DNA of 64,000 bases, from assembly GCA_021396245.1 (NCBI GenBank), contig WNYE01000007.1, forward strand, positions 558,001 through 622,000, written 5' to 3'. The translations under genes were made by a program, and so were the position numbers. This document shows, one piece after another, positions 23,232 through 31,497 of the stretch. Origin of the DNA: Sporothrix humicola (taxonomy: Eukaryota; Ascomycota; Sordariomycetes; Ophiostomatales; Ophiostomataceae). Numbering within the stretch: position 1 is the first letter of the stretch; every line of letters begins with the position of its first letter. A model generated the notes under the pieces. The model was given only the letters and a program-made list of their open reading frames with translations. It was not told the DNA's origin and did not search any database.

Positions 23232-25145
23232 TCACCTCACGACTTCGACTCGTATCCGGGCCTCCATGCCATCGACGCAGAAGCCAAACTGTCGTGGACT
23301 GTCTTTGAGCTCCACCTCACGCTTGACCCAACGTCCGGTCAGGTTTTTATCCGGATTTTCTTCCACATCTTCTTTTGCCTCGGTCACCACGTCTTCGTTC
23401 TCTTCTTCTTTCTCGTCCTCCTCATCTTCGTCTTCGTCTTCGTCCTCGTCCTCTTCGTCTACTTTTGCTACTGGATCCCACTCGCCCGTCTCCCAGACCA
23501 GCTTCAGCTCCTGTGGCGACCGACCAAACAGTCGTCCAGCCAGGCCCTTGACGGCATACATATCAAAGGACTTGGGAACGGAGGCCGTTTTCTCTGTCCC
23601 TTGACTTGGGCCCCCTGCACTCTTGTCACCTACCTCCAACGCAAACTGCACCTGCACTAGCCGCGCCTCCAAAAAGGCTGGGTTGATCTCCGCATGCCGC
23701 ACGACTGCTGGCTCGCCATACATCTCGCACAACTCTGCGTACCGCCGGTGCCGGGCAATCACGGCCGCCTCGGCCTCGCTGCCGGCTGGTACGGCAGCCA
23801 TTTGCTTGGCAATGCGCGACAGGTAAAACATTTCGGCATTGGCGCGGTCGGTGGGCGTGATGGTGCTGAAATTCAGGGTGCGCAGGTTGGCGAGGCGGCC
23901 GACGGCGACCATGTAGGACTCTTCGGTGGAGGCGGTGGTCGATGAGGCCGTGCTCGATGAGGTGGTAGTAGCCGCCGGATCCGTATCCAATGCAGGGTTG
24001 TTGTAGATGGGGTTGTGGGCAAAGCGCAGAGAGACCATGCCCGGGAACACGTCTGGCAGAGCGTCGACAAAGGCCCACGACGTGACCAGATTGTACGACA
24101 GGTCGACGTACGTCAGTGTGGAAGAGAAGGAGAAGGCGGGCGTGTCTTCTGTTGCGAGGACTTGTGCAATACGGCAGCCCTTGAGATGTAGGTTGCGGAG
24201 AGACTTGAGCTCAGACAGGCTCGCGAGGTCCGACAGTGCCGTAAAGTCGTTGAACTCGAGGTTGAGTGTCGTGAGTGTCGTGGCCAGTGAAGCCATCGGC
24301 AAAGGAGGCATCAGGGACGTCAACTGGTTCGAGCCGGCCGCCAGTGATGTGAGCGACGGGAAGTTACTCGTCATGTGTCCAATCTCGGCCCACGATAGGT
24401 ATGTCTCCTCGACGGCCAGATCGCGGACGCCATCAAACGAGCCGAGATATACACTGCCTTCGCCCACTGTGACCCGGTTTCCGTTGACACGCAGGCCCCG
24501 CAAGCGCGGCAGCTCATGACAGATGGCCGCAACTGTCACAAAGTCGGTAAACAGGTTGCGGCTGAGGTCGAGGTCCGTGATGCTGGGACACGTCGATGTG
24601 ATTTGCGACACGGCTTCGGCGTCTCCTTCTGTCAAAACACACTGCCCGTCCAGAATGACGACTTTCAGTGTTTCAATCTGGGCCAGCTGCCGCCGCACCT
24701 TGTCGAACCCGACCTCCTCGGCCACCTTGCCAGAGATGACAATCTGTCGGCCGGGCACAGTAGCTCCTTGTCGTGCTTCCTCGGTGGCGTCTGTCGTTGC
24801 TTCCGAGGCGTACTTGCCGCGGACAGCCTCCAGGAAGGTCAAGGGCTTATCCGCTGGCCTTGTCGGTCGCACAAACGAGGCCGGTGTCAGGACTTTTTCG
24901 TCCAGAGCCGGGTGAGGGACATCGCCGACCAAAACGACAGGCGGTGGTCTTGACCGCTGGCTAACGGAAAAGTAGCGCACGCCCTTGTGCACGCCGTCGT
25001 GCTTGCCGCGCGTCGGGTCGTCCCACTCGACGCCGAGCCAGGTGCCACCCGCGGCCGTGCCGGCGACCTCACCAATGTAGCGGACGGTGCAGAGGGCGCC
25101 GTCGTATGAGCGGCGCTGGCCGACTGTAGCGGGGATTGTAGCCAT
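23232..25145 (-). CDS. Tubulin-folding cofactor E (TBCE / Pac2 family)
   Basis: Chaperone that binds alpha-tubulin and, with cofactors C and D, assembles and takes apart tubulin heterodimers. One exon, 637 aa, from the ATG at 25145; an upstream in-frame extension starts only with TTG. Residues 8-65 are a CAP-Gly domain (GGTWLGVEWDDP..GKHDGVHKGVRYF, with the GKHDG groove motif that binds the tubulin C-terminus). Leucine-rich repeats span about 150-440 (LDLSRNLFTDF, LRGLRVNGNRV, LTTLNLEFNDFTAL, LRNLHLKGCRI). The C-terminal 100 residues match the ubiquitin-like domain, but are interrupted by a long acidic run (DEEDEDEDEDEDEEDEKEEE). No introns. Domain order is diagnostic for TBCE. Confidence 0.93.
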   Translation of the reverse strand: MATIPATVGQRRSYDGALCTVRYIGEVAGTAAGGTWLGVEWDDPTRGKHDGVHKGVRYFSVSQRSRPPPVVLVGDVPHPALDEKVLTPASFVRPTRPADKPLTFLEAVRGKYASEATTDATEEARQGATVPGRQIVISGKVAEEVGFDKVRRQLAQIETLKVVILDGQCVLTEGDAEAVSQITSTCPSITDLDLSRNLFTDFVTVAAICHELPRLRGLRVNGNRVTVGEGSVYLGSFDGVRDLAVEETYLSWAEIGHMTSNFPSLTSLAAGSNQLTSLMPPLPMASLATTLTTLNLEFNDFTALSDLASLSELKSLRNLHLKGCRIAQVLATEDTPAFSFSSTLTYVDLSYNLVTSWAFVDALPDVFPGMVSLRFAHNPIYNNPALDTDPAATTTSSSTASSTTASTEESYMVAVGRLANLRTLNFSTITPTDRANAEMFYLSRIAKQMAAVPAGSEAEAAVIARHRRYAELCEMYGEPAVVRHAEINPAFLEARLVQVQFALEVGDKSAGGPSQGTEKTASVPKSFDMYAVKGLAGRLFGRSPQELKLVWETGEWDPVAKVDEEDEDEDEDEDEEDEKEEENEDVVTEAKEDVEENPDKNLTGRWVKREVELKDSPRQFGFCVDGMEARIRVEVVR

Positions 25146-25792
25146 GGCGGTGTATGGGGGTGTATCTGTCAAGGACTGTCTTTCTCGAGTTTCCAATCTC
25201 CTCCCACCGAGCTCGTCTTATGTTTGAAAGATTGTTCAACACTGCATCTAGGCAGCAGGTATAAGAGAAAAGAAGATAAACACAAAAGGGAAAAGTAGGG
25301 ACGGGTCGATGAGATGGGTGGAGGGGCAGGCAGCAGAATAAAACTGGATAAACACTGTGGTTGTCTCGGAAGATAATAAAAACACGCTCGCTGAATCGCT
25401 GGTTTCTATGCAAAGAAGAGCATAACGGCTTGGCTCATTCTGTGTGTGTGTGTGTGTGTGTATTTGTGCCGCTCTGTTTGTTTGGTTGTTGAGATCTCTC
25501 AAGGTCGTTTGTTCTCCTTTTCACGATTGGACCATGCTGACCCACGCTAGAAGCTGTTCAGGTACTCCCGCAGAAGGCGCGATCAGCGTGTGCCTCGTGC
25601 CTGCCCCAAAAACCACCCAAAACCTCCACTTTGCAACTGCCTTTTTAGTCTCCAAAATCACAAAAATCACCAATTGCTACCAGATCAATTGCTTGTTTAG
25701 TCACGTGGATTTATTCCATATATACAATTTATTTTACATCAAATCGAACCAATTTCCCTTTTTTCATATCTAGTTGAACTTCTTCCTCCCCT
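25146..25792. other. Spacer with TBCE promoter
   Basis: Promoter and leader of the cofactor E gene (next to 25146) and the 3' flank of the MaoC hydratase gene. Apart from a TG microsatellite no structure seen. Confidence 0.5.
25441..25461 (+). repeat. (TG)n microsatellite
   Basis: Ten uninterrupted TG units upstream of the tubulin cofactor E gene. Confidence 0.9.
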
Positions 25793-26846
25793 CTACAGCT
25801 TGCTCTTGCCGGCCGCGACCTTGATCAGAGCACGGCCGTTGCTCAGGCACACCTTGCCGCCCTCAATCTTCGTCTCGAACCGGATCTCCTCGAAGCCATC
25901 GGCGTTGACGTCGCCCGTCCGCCATGCCGACGTCACCAGCTTGTCGCCGGGGCGCACAGGGCTGGCGAAGCGGGCCTGGTACTCGCGGATGTTGGCCGGG
26001 TCGCCGCCGCCCAGGTTCTTGAGCAGCAGGTGCGCGGTCGAGTTGAACGAGTAGAGGCCGTGGATGATGGCGCCGCCAAAGCCCATCTTGACACCAGGCT
26101 CGGGCGTGGCGTGCAGCGGGTTGTAGTCGCCGTTGAGGCGGTACAGCAGGGCGGTCTCCTGGGTGGTCTGGTCGACGAACGTGACATCGGGCGCGCGGCG
26201 CGGCGAGGGCGGCGGGAAGTTGACGGTGGCCGGGCCCTTGGGACCGCCCCAGCCGCCCTGGCCGACATAAAAGGCAGAACCGACAGCCTGAGTGTAGACC
26301 TCGTTGGTCTCGGTGTCGACCAGGTCGGTCTGGGTCTCGAGGACGGTGCCCGGGCGGCCCTTGTCGTACACACCAACAACGGTGGTGCGCAGCTCAAAGG
26401 AGCGGCCTTCCGAGGTGGGCGGGAGAGGCTTGAGGAAGCGCATCAGACGCTGGCCGTCGAGGACGCGCTTGGCGTCGAGGTTGGGGGCGCCGGGGATCTT
26501 GACGGCCTTTTCGGCGGCGTAAAAGTCGACGACCTCCTGGGTGTTTGTCTTGAAGGCTGGGGAGGTCAGTACGAAGAAGCTCGATCGACCAAAGGGAGGA
26601 CAAAAAAAGACTTACGGAGGATGATGGGATAGGTCGGGAAGACGGAGAAGTTGGGGTGCAGTTCCTGGGCTGTTAACTGACATGACCACGTCCGACATAT
26701 CTTTCTTTCTGCTCATCATCACATACATAGAGGAAGTGCAGCTCGTCGGCCGTGGCACCGATGGAGCTCGCAAAGAGCAGCGCATCGCGCTTGAGCCACG
26801 TCACCTTCGTGGGAGGGTACTTGAAACCGGCGCCGGGACCAGACAT
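25793..26846 (-). CDS. Peroxisomal MaoC-type enoyl-CoA hydratase
   Basis: Two-domain hot-dog protein of the hydratase-2 (MaoC) family, acting on 2-enoyl-CoA in peroxisomes. Exons 26846-26727, 26664-26616 and 26556-25793 encode 310 aa. Splicing gives ADELHFLY-ELHPNFSVFPTYPIIL-PFKTNTQEVVDFY, as in fungal relatives. The C-terminal half has the hydratase-2 active-site motif YRLNGDYNPLHATPEPGVKMGFGGAIIHG, cut here by domain folding, with catalytic D200 and H205. The protein ends in SKL, a perfect type 1 peroxisomal targeting signal. It is like the C-terminal hydratase part of the multifunctional enzyme FOX2, but free-standing. The exact substrate cannot be told from sequence. Confidence 0.93.
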
Positions 26847-27555
26847 TGTGAGAGCTTGTGGATGTGAGATTGAAAAGAAAAGGGTAGTTGACGAGAATTG
26901 CAGACAAAAAGTAAAAGAAAGAAAGAAGACAACCTTTAATCTGGGGTTGGAGATCACAAATCCTGGGGAGCTCCTGCTACGGTCAGTTTCCAGGCTAGGG
27001 GCCCAGTGCGCTTTAGTGGAATTGCCGAGGTTCGAATAGCGGGGAAGCTTTTGCGGCCGCCATTTGCTGTGGCCGCGGCGACCGAGTTCTGGGGAGTGTT
27101 GAGTAGTTCTGAGGAGTTGCCCCCAGTTTCTCCTCTGGAACCCCCAAGATAGCGTATTGACACTGCATGTCAGTGGGCCATCCGCACTCGCTATCCAGCG
27201 TGTAAGCGAGTCGCAAGGGTTCTCCGAATGGGGTAATCTCCACTTGGATGGCAGATGGCGAGACAGACGACGGATGATACTACGACGTACGACATCTTCT
27301 CCTCATTGCATTCTCGCTTGTTCAGATCATTGATTGACTAATTCGTGTATTCATAACTGGTAAGAAATATGGAACATGCGTCGAGCTGACATCTGCCTCG
27401 GCGTCGGCAGAGAAAAGGTGGTGAAAGATGCCAAAAATACAGAATCAAAACTATACAAAATCAATGGGGAATATGCTGTCAATCTGGGGGGTAATGCGAG
27501 CCATGCGAGTTAGAAAATAAAAAAACAAATATGCAACAACCCAGAGACAGCCCGC
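26847..27555. other. Promoter of MaoC gene and 3' flank of next gene
   Basis: About 0.7 kb. The sequence GAGGTTCGAATAGCGG near 27030 resembles a tRNA T-loop, but no stem or second half supports it. No gene seen. Confidence 0.5.
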
Positions 27556-28992
27556 CTACAAGCGACCTTGAACCCGGTCGCACTCCTCGAGGAAGCGGTA
27601 GATGCCCTCCAGACCCTCAAACTCCTGCGACATGTGTTCGCCCGAGCTCAGAACCGGCGGCGACATGCTCGCGTATCCTTCCTCAGCATCAAGGTCTCTG
27701 ACCGAAGACGCCGGGAACGACGCGAGCCACGGGTTGGCGCCGTCTTCGGCGGCACCATAGTAATCAAAGACATCCCGCAGCTCGTCTTCGTCTTCCGAGA
27801 CGGACGACAGCCACGACTGGTGCGACCGCAATGACCCGCCAGGCGACGTCAGCATATCCTCGGCCTCGCTACTGCCGAGAGACTCGGACGTGTCGGGCGC
27901 AAAGGGGAAGCGCAGAGCTGCATACGTGCCCATGGCCAGATCGAAGCCGGGGTCCTGGCCCACGAGGCCGCGGGTAATACCCAAGTCCTCGCAGAGGCGA
28001 TCGACCGTTTCGGCATCGACGCCAGGGAACCGCACACGAAGTACTGAGGTTGCAGTATCCCCGTCCTGGTCGAGCAGCACGGGCAAGTCGCCCAGCGCCG
28101 CCAGCCGTTTCAAGTCGTTCATGATGGCGCTGAGCTCTTTCAGAGCGCGCGCAAAGTCGACGCTCAGGACATCAAGGAAGCCCTCGGTGCCGAGAGTCGT
28201 GGGGGCGACAGCAGCCTTGGAGGGGGCGGTATCAACGGAGACACCGGGCAGACCGACAAGGGGAGCCAGGGCCGTGATGGTGGGGTTGAGCGGGAAGTCG
28301 ACAAACGCACCGGGCGCCATCTTGGGCATCGCCGGCACGGCCAGCTTGCGGGCCATATCCTCCTCAAGGGCGCTGATCGCCTTGTACGATGTACGGCCGT
28401 GTGCATCCGTGCCGTTGTACCGCGCCCGCTTGCCAGACACCCAGAAGGCCCGCATGGCCTGCGAGACGTTCTGGACGACTTGTGCCGGGGCAGCCGGCGT
28501 GTGCGAGAAGTAGCGAGCGCCGCCACGGCCTGCACCACCCGAAGCATAACCGCCAGCCGTACGCGGCAGAGCGCCGCCCGTCAGATTGGGCCGGAGCGTC
28601 GATGCAAAGGGGGCACGGCCGGACGCCTTCCAGACGGCATTCGAGCCGACGCTCGACTTGAGGTAGGCAACGCGATCGACATAGCGGGGGACGGCCGGGC
28701 CGTCAGTGCTGAAGAAACGGCGGACCGCACGGTGCGTCGACGAGTACCAGCGCGAGTAGTTGTTGCCGCTGTTCTTGATCTGGCGGCGGAAGGCGAGCGG
28801 GTGGACCGGCTGGCGGGGATGGCCGGCAGCGTTTCCATAGGGAGTCGATCGGACAGTAATGGGTTCGAGTTCGCCGCGTGTCGCGGCTTGGATCTGGTTC
28901 CGGAGAACTTTGGTGAATTTGGTGCCTGTGACGAGGGCCTGCCGCAGGGCACGCTGGGCCATTGGGACCCAGATGCCTCCGGAAGACGCCAT
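27556..28992 (-). CDS. Conserved hypothetical protein, likely mitochondrial, 478 aa
   Basis: A single ATG frame from 28992; the longer frame upstream starts with TTG and is not used. The first 110 residues are rich in R, A, S and T with few acids and include RRFFSTDGPAVPRYVDR and RGGARYFSHTPAAPAQ, typical of mitochondrial import sequences. Further on, EGFLDVLSVDFARALKELSAIMNDLKRLAALGDLP (in two helices) and LRVRFPGVDAETVDRLCEDLGITRGLVGQD look like a folded, conserved core. The C-terminal 90 residues are acidic. From memory, relatives in other Sordariomycetes are sometimes labelled casein kinase II beta-2 subunit, but I see none of the four zinc-binding cysteines of true CK2 beta, so I do not adopt that name. 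Confidence 0.75.
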   Translation of the reverse strand: MASSGGIWVPMAQRALRQALVTGTKFTKVLRNQIQAATRGELEPITVRSTPYGNAAGHPRQPVHPLAFRRQIKNSGNNYSRWYSSTHRAVRRFFSTDGPAVPRYVDRVAYLKSSVGSNAVWKASGRAPFASTLRPNLTGGALPRTAGGYASGGAGRGGARYFSHTPAAPAQVVQNVSQAMRAFWVSGKRARYNGTDAHGRTSYKAISALEEDMARKLAVPAMPKMAPGAFVDFPLNPTITALAPLVGLPGVSVDTAPSKAAVAPTTLGTEGFLDVLSVDFARALKELSAIMNDLKRLAALGDLPVLLDQDGDTATSVLRVRFPGVDAETVDRLCEDLGITRGLVGQDPGFDLAMGTYAALRFPFAPDTSESLGSSEAEDMLTSPGGSLRSHQSWLSSVSEDEDELRDVFDYYGAAEDGANPWLASFPASSVRDLDAEEGYASMSPPVLSSGEHMSQEFEGLEGIYRFLEECDRVQGRL

Positions 28993-29640
28993 CGTCAACA
29001 CAGAAAAAGTCGTGCTCAGTCTCAAAATGCCTTTTCGTCAAAAAAGGCACAAGGAAACCACACGAAATGCCGATGTGGACGTGGAGAGGAAAGGAGAAGA
29101 AAAGAAACAAAAGAAACAAGAAAGGGGGAAAGAGGCGGTGGAAGTCGCGGCCAGTAAGATATCGGCCTCTTTTTAAACCGTGATACGCCAGGCACCGCGA
29201 AATTCACTGCAACAATGTAAATGGCGGGAACTTACGGAGGCCCGGTGCATGACGTTGATACCTGAAAAAACAGTGACAACTGCCAGAATCCGCCACCTGG
29301 CCGCTGTCCAGTGAAGTGTAAGTCCGCTGTGCCAGACGGGTTTTAGCGCTGTTAGTGGGCTCCCTCCGCTGTTGCTGTTTGGCAGTGCCACGTTGATCTG
29401 GGCCTTTCCAGAAGCGGACAAGTGACAAATGACTAAGCAGAGATAAAGGCCCTTGGAGGTCGAGGAAGCAACCCCACTCTTTCTCGGACACAGATTGGCC
29501 CCACCGCGCACTAATAATTTTCCTTGTAGCTCTTTCCCATTTTCCCAAATTTTTGCTCTGTCCCCATTTGCTCCAATAAAATCCGCCAAACTTTTTTTTC
29601 TGCTCTCTTTTCCTCTCTCCTCCCCAACTTTTTTTGCTTC
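28993..29640. promoter_or_regulatory. Divergent promoter region upstream of the snoRNA host gene
   Basis: About 650 bp between the divergent 478-aa gene and the presumed start of the snoRNA host transcript. 29510-29660 is pyrimidine-rich on the plus strand, as in promoters/leaders of this genome. No start site can be fixed. Confidence 0.45.
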
Positions 29641-29680
29641 TCTCTTTTCCATCTCCAACGAGGTTTTCGGCCTCAAAACG

Positions 29681-29974
29681 CCCAAGAACAACGCAATGCA
29701 AAGGTACGGTGCTCTCCATGTGTCTCTCGCACATTCATACATGTAAACAAACACTCTCTCTTTCCCTCAACTCGTCTGCCTTCTTGCAATGATGCTTTTT
29801 TTAAACATGAACAATCCAAATCATACACACCCATGGTGAAAACAACATTCACAGAATGGCTACTGAGCAAACAAGACGAACACCAAGATGCCTCTTTGTC
29901 TCAGACAGACACTGCTGTCTCCTTCCTTGCGAGCATCCTGCTAACGCTCTCTTAGGCATTGCGTTGTTCTTGGG
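29681..29974 (+). repeat. Perfect 19-bp inverted repeat flanking host intron 1
   Basis: CCCAAGAACAACGCAATGC at 29681-29699, four bases before the intron 1 donor, is the exact reverse complement of the first 19 bases of exon 2 (29956-29974). After removal of intron 1 the two arms would be separated only by AAAG. Confidence 0.95.
29784..29870 (+). ncRNA. Box C/D snoRNA 1 (intron 1 of host gene)
   Basis: Box C ATGATGC (29789, last base off consensus), box D CTGA (29863-29866), and terminal stem TTGC/GCAA directly outside the boxes. An internal GGTGAAA may be box C'. It lies within intron 29704-29955, and box D is 75 nt before the branch site. The guide in front of box D (ACAGAATGGCTA) has no target that I recognise. 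Confidence 0.75.
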
Positions 29975-30197
29975 TCGTAGACCGTTGTCGTCTTGTGCTT
30001 TGACACTGACAGTCGACATTCTTCGATACGCGTTGCCAATTCTGCTCCGCATGTCCGCTACCGCAGCTTCTGCAGCTGGCGGTAGCTTCTCTTCCAAAAG
30101 GTAAGAACAAACCGTGACGGCAGTTTGCACAATCTGCGACCTGTCCTGTTATTTCAGAATTTCACCAATACACTCTACCTCCTCAGGGCCTCGGCCC

Positions 30198-30297
30198 AGC
30201 ATAAAGTGATGACAACAAATACCAAATCTAGGAATTCCTCTTGCCGAAGATCATATGTGGATAACCCTATTGTTTCAGCCTTGTCTGATATTATGCT
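30198..30297 (+). ncRNA. Box C/D snoRNA 2, predicted 18S rRNA guide (snR41-like)
   Basis: Box C GTGATGA (30206-30212), box D CTGA (30285-30288), and a 7-bp terminal stem AGCATAA/TTATGCT. The 12 nt GTTTCAGCCTTG in front of box D are the reverse complement of CAAGGCTGAAAC, a highly conserved stretch of 18S rRNA. By the fifth-base rule the methylated base is the G of CAAG. In yeast snR41 guides a methyl group in this stretch (from memory). It sits in intron 30101-30370, with box D about 70 nt before the branch site. Confidence 0.85.
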
Positions 30298-30444
30298 TTT
30301 TTTCCTTTTCATTTCTCTGCAAACTTTTCAATGATGCATCATGAGAGGCCAGTTCGCTAACATCTCTCAGGTACTTATATAATAATACTCCGGTACAACA
30401 CCGTACAGCGCACCTATCCAAGCACACTACACACTCTCCCCCCG

Positions 30445-30598
30445 CTGTGGCACAATGATGATACTTTGAACGAACGGGCGGACATAACGAACCCTCGGCC
30501 GCTCTCCTTCTATACCAAATCGAGGACGTACAATCCTTCGAGGGAGGCGGGTAGCCGTGGGCTTCTTGATGAGATCTCGTCACCTGAGTCAACCACAG
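30445..30598 (+). ncRNA. Box C/D snoRNA 3 (long form)
   Basis: Box C ATGATGA (30455-30461), box D CTGA (30584-30587) and a 6-bp terminal stem CTGTGG/CCACAG set 4-5 nt away from the boxes. A second TGATGA at 30567 could be box C'. At about 154 nt it is longer than its neighbours; it may be a processing-type snoRNA or have an insert. Box D is about 75 nt before the branch site at 30662. Target not recognised. Confidence 0.7.
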
Positions 30599-30760
30599 TT
30601 GCACACTTCATTTTCCACATGACTGCTATCCTCATTACTGGTTTTGTGTGAGGAACATTCACTAACTGTCCGCCAGGTAATTCTCCACTGCAACTTCACC
30701 TCACGGCGTCTTACATACCGCAGCCCGCTGTCTGCAACACTTCTCTCTTTCTCTCTTCTT

Positions 30761-30846
30761 GCATAAAATGATGATACGTTTATTCACACTGTTTGATCCT
30801 TGCTTCGGCATGGACATGAACATAACATCAAAATCTGATTTAATGA
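30761..30846 (+). ncRNA. Box C/D snoRNA 4
   Basis: Box C ATGATGA (30768-30774), box D CTGA (30835-30838), and terminal stem CATAAA/TTTAATG with one bulged base. Box D is 54 nt before the branch site at 30893. Guides in front of box D (ACATCAAAAT) and a possible box D' are not assigned to a target. Confidence 0.75.
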
Positions 30847-31110
30847 GGCGAGTCTACATCCGAGCCCCGACACAAAATTCTTGAGCACACCGCTAACTTT
30901 GCCCAGCCTGAAATATGCATTTTCCTACACATTTATCTCTTGTCGACATTGGCAATACTCGGAATGCAACCAGACCCGCTAACACGTCTCTGTCTGCTTC
31001 AGGTATACAGTATTTCGTAACTACAGCACTTCATGACATGAAAATGTAAGTTTACTTCACGCTTGCTTCCCCTCAGAATTACACCCACCACATACACCCA
31101 ACCTTCACAA

Positions 31111-31206
31111 AGCCTACAAGATGATATCCACTTACTGCATTTAATCTGAATTTCAATGTTGAAAATCACTTATCTGTTCTATCACCTTGGAGAACTGATC
31201 TGGCTC
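31111..31206 (+). ncRNA. Box C/D snoRNA 5
   Basis: Box C is AAGATGA (31118-31124), one base off RTGATGA; box D CTGA is at 31195-31198; a possible box D' CTGA is at 31146. The terminal stem is AGCC/GGCT. It lies in intron 31046-31279, with box D 67 nt before the branch site. The guide CACCTTGG in front of box D is the reverse complement of CCAAGGTG, which I recall from large-subunit rRNA; this is a tentative target. Confidence 0.65.
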
Positions 31207-31497
31207 ATTCAAACACACTTCACTTTACTTTCCTCTTTCTTGTCTATTGGTGACTAGTTCCGTTGCTAACGACTTTCAGTTGACGTATTATGACAATCAC
31301 GAAATTTGGTTTCTATTAATTTTAGAGATACCCAATGAAATTATATTATAGTACTTTCTGTGCAAAACCGTAGTATATGCAACGTGCCTCGTGCCTCTTA
31401 CTATATCTATCTGTTGTACATTCGTAAATTTACATGACCACAAAATCGGAAACGAAAATGTCACCAGAACTGCACCGCGCAACTCAGCCAGAGCACC

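Larger units (their letters stand above)
29641..31340 (+). ncRNA. Non-coding, multi-intron host gene for five box C/D snoRNAs
   Basis: There is no long protein frame here, yet introns are clear. Branch-like CTAAC sites lie at 29941, 30357, 30662, 30893, 30979 and 31266, each followed within 10-25 nt by a YAG acceptor ending at 29955, 30370, 30676, 30906, 31002 and 31279. Donors are GTACGG (29704), GTAAGA (30101) and GTAAGT (31046), plus GTA triplets directly after the acceptors at 30370, 30676 and 31002. In front of five of the six branch sites lies a box C ... box D pair with a terminal stem, with box D 54-75 nt before the branch site. This is the layout of intronic snoRNAs in filamentous fungi. 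Exon 2 (29956-30100) has a short ATG frame, but no continuing protein. Transcript ends are guesses. Confidence 0.75.

Noticed and set aside
25146..25196. 17-residue upstream extension of cofactor E
   Set aside because: It begins with TTG; the first ATG (25145) gives the normal N-terminus before the CAP-Gly domain.
27000..27060. tRNA-like T-loop GGTTCGAAT
   Set aside because: No complementary T-stem, no acceptor stem or anticodon arm at the right distances.
30051..30340. Possible protein MSATAASAAGGSFSSK.. spliced at 30101
   Set aside because: The exon has an ATG and a good donor, but the continuation after any acceptor gives no conserved or long protein and would run through snoRNA 2. The non-coding host model explains more.
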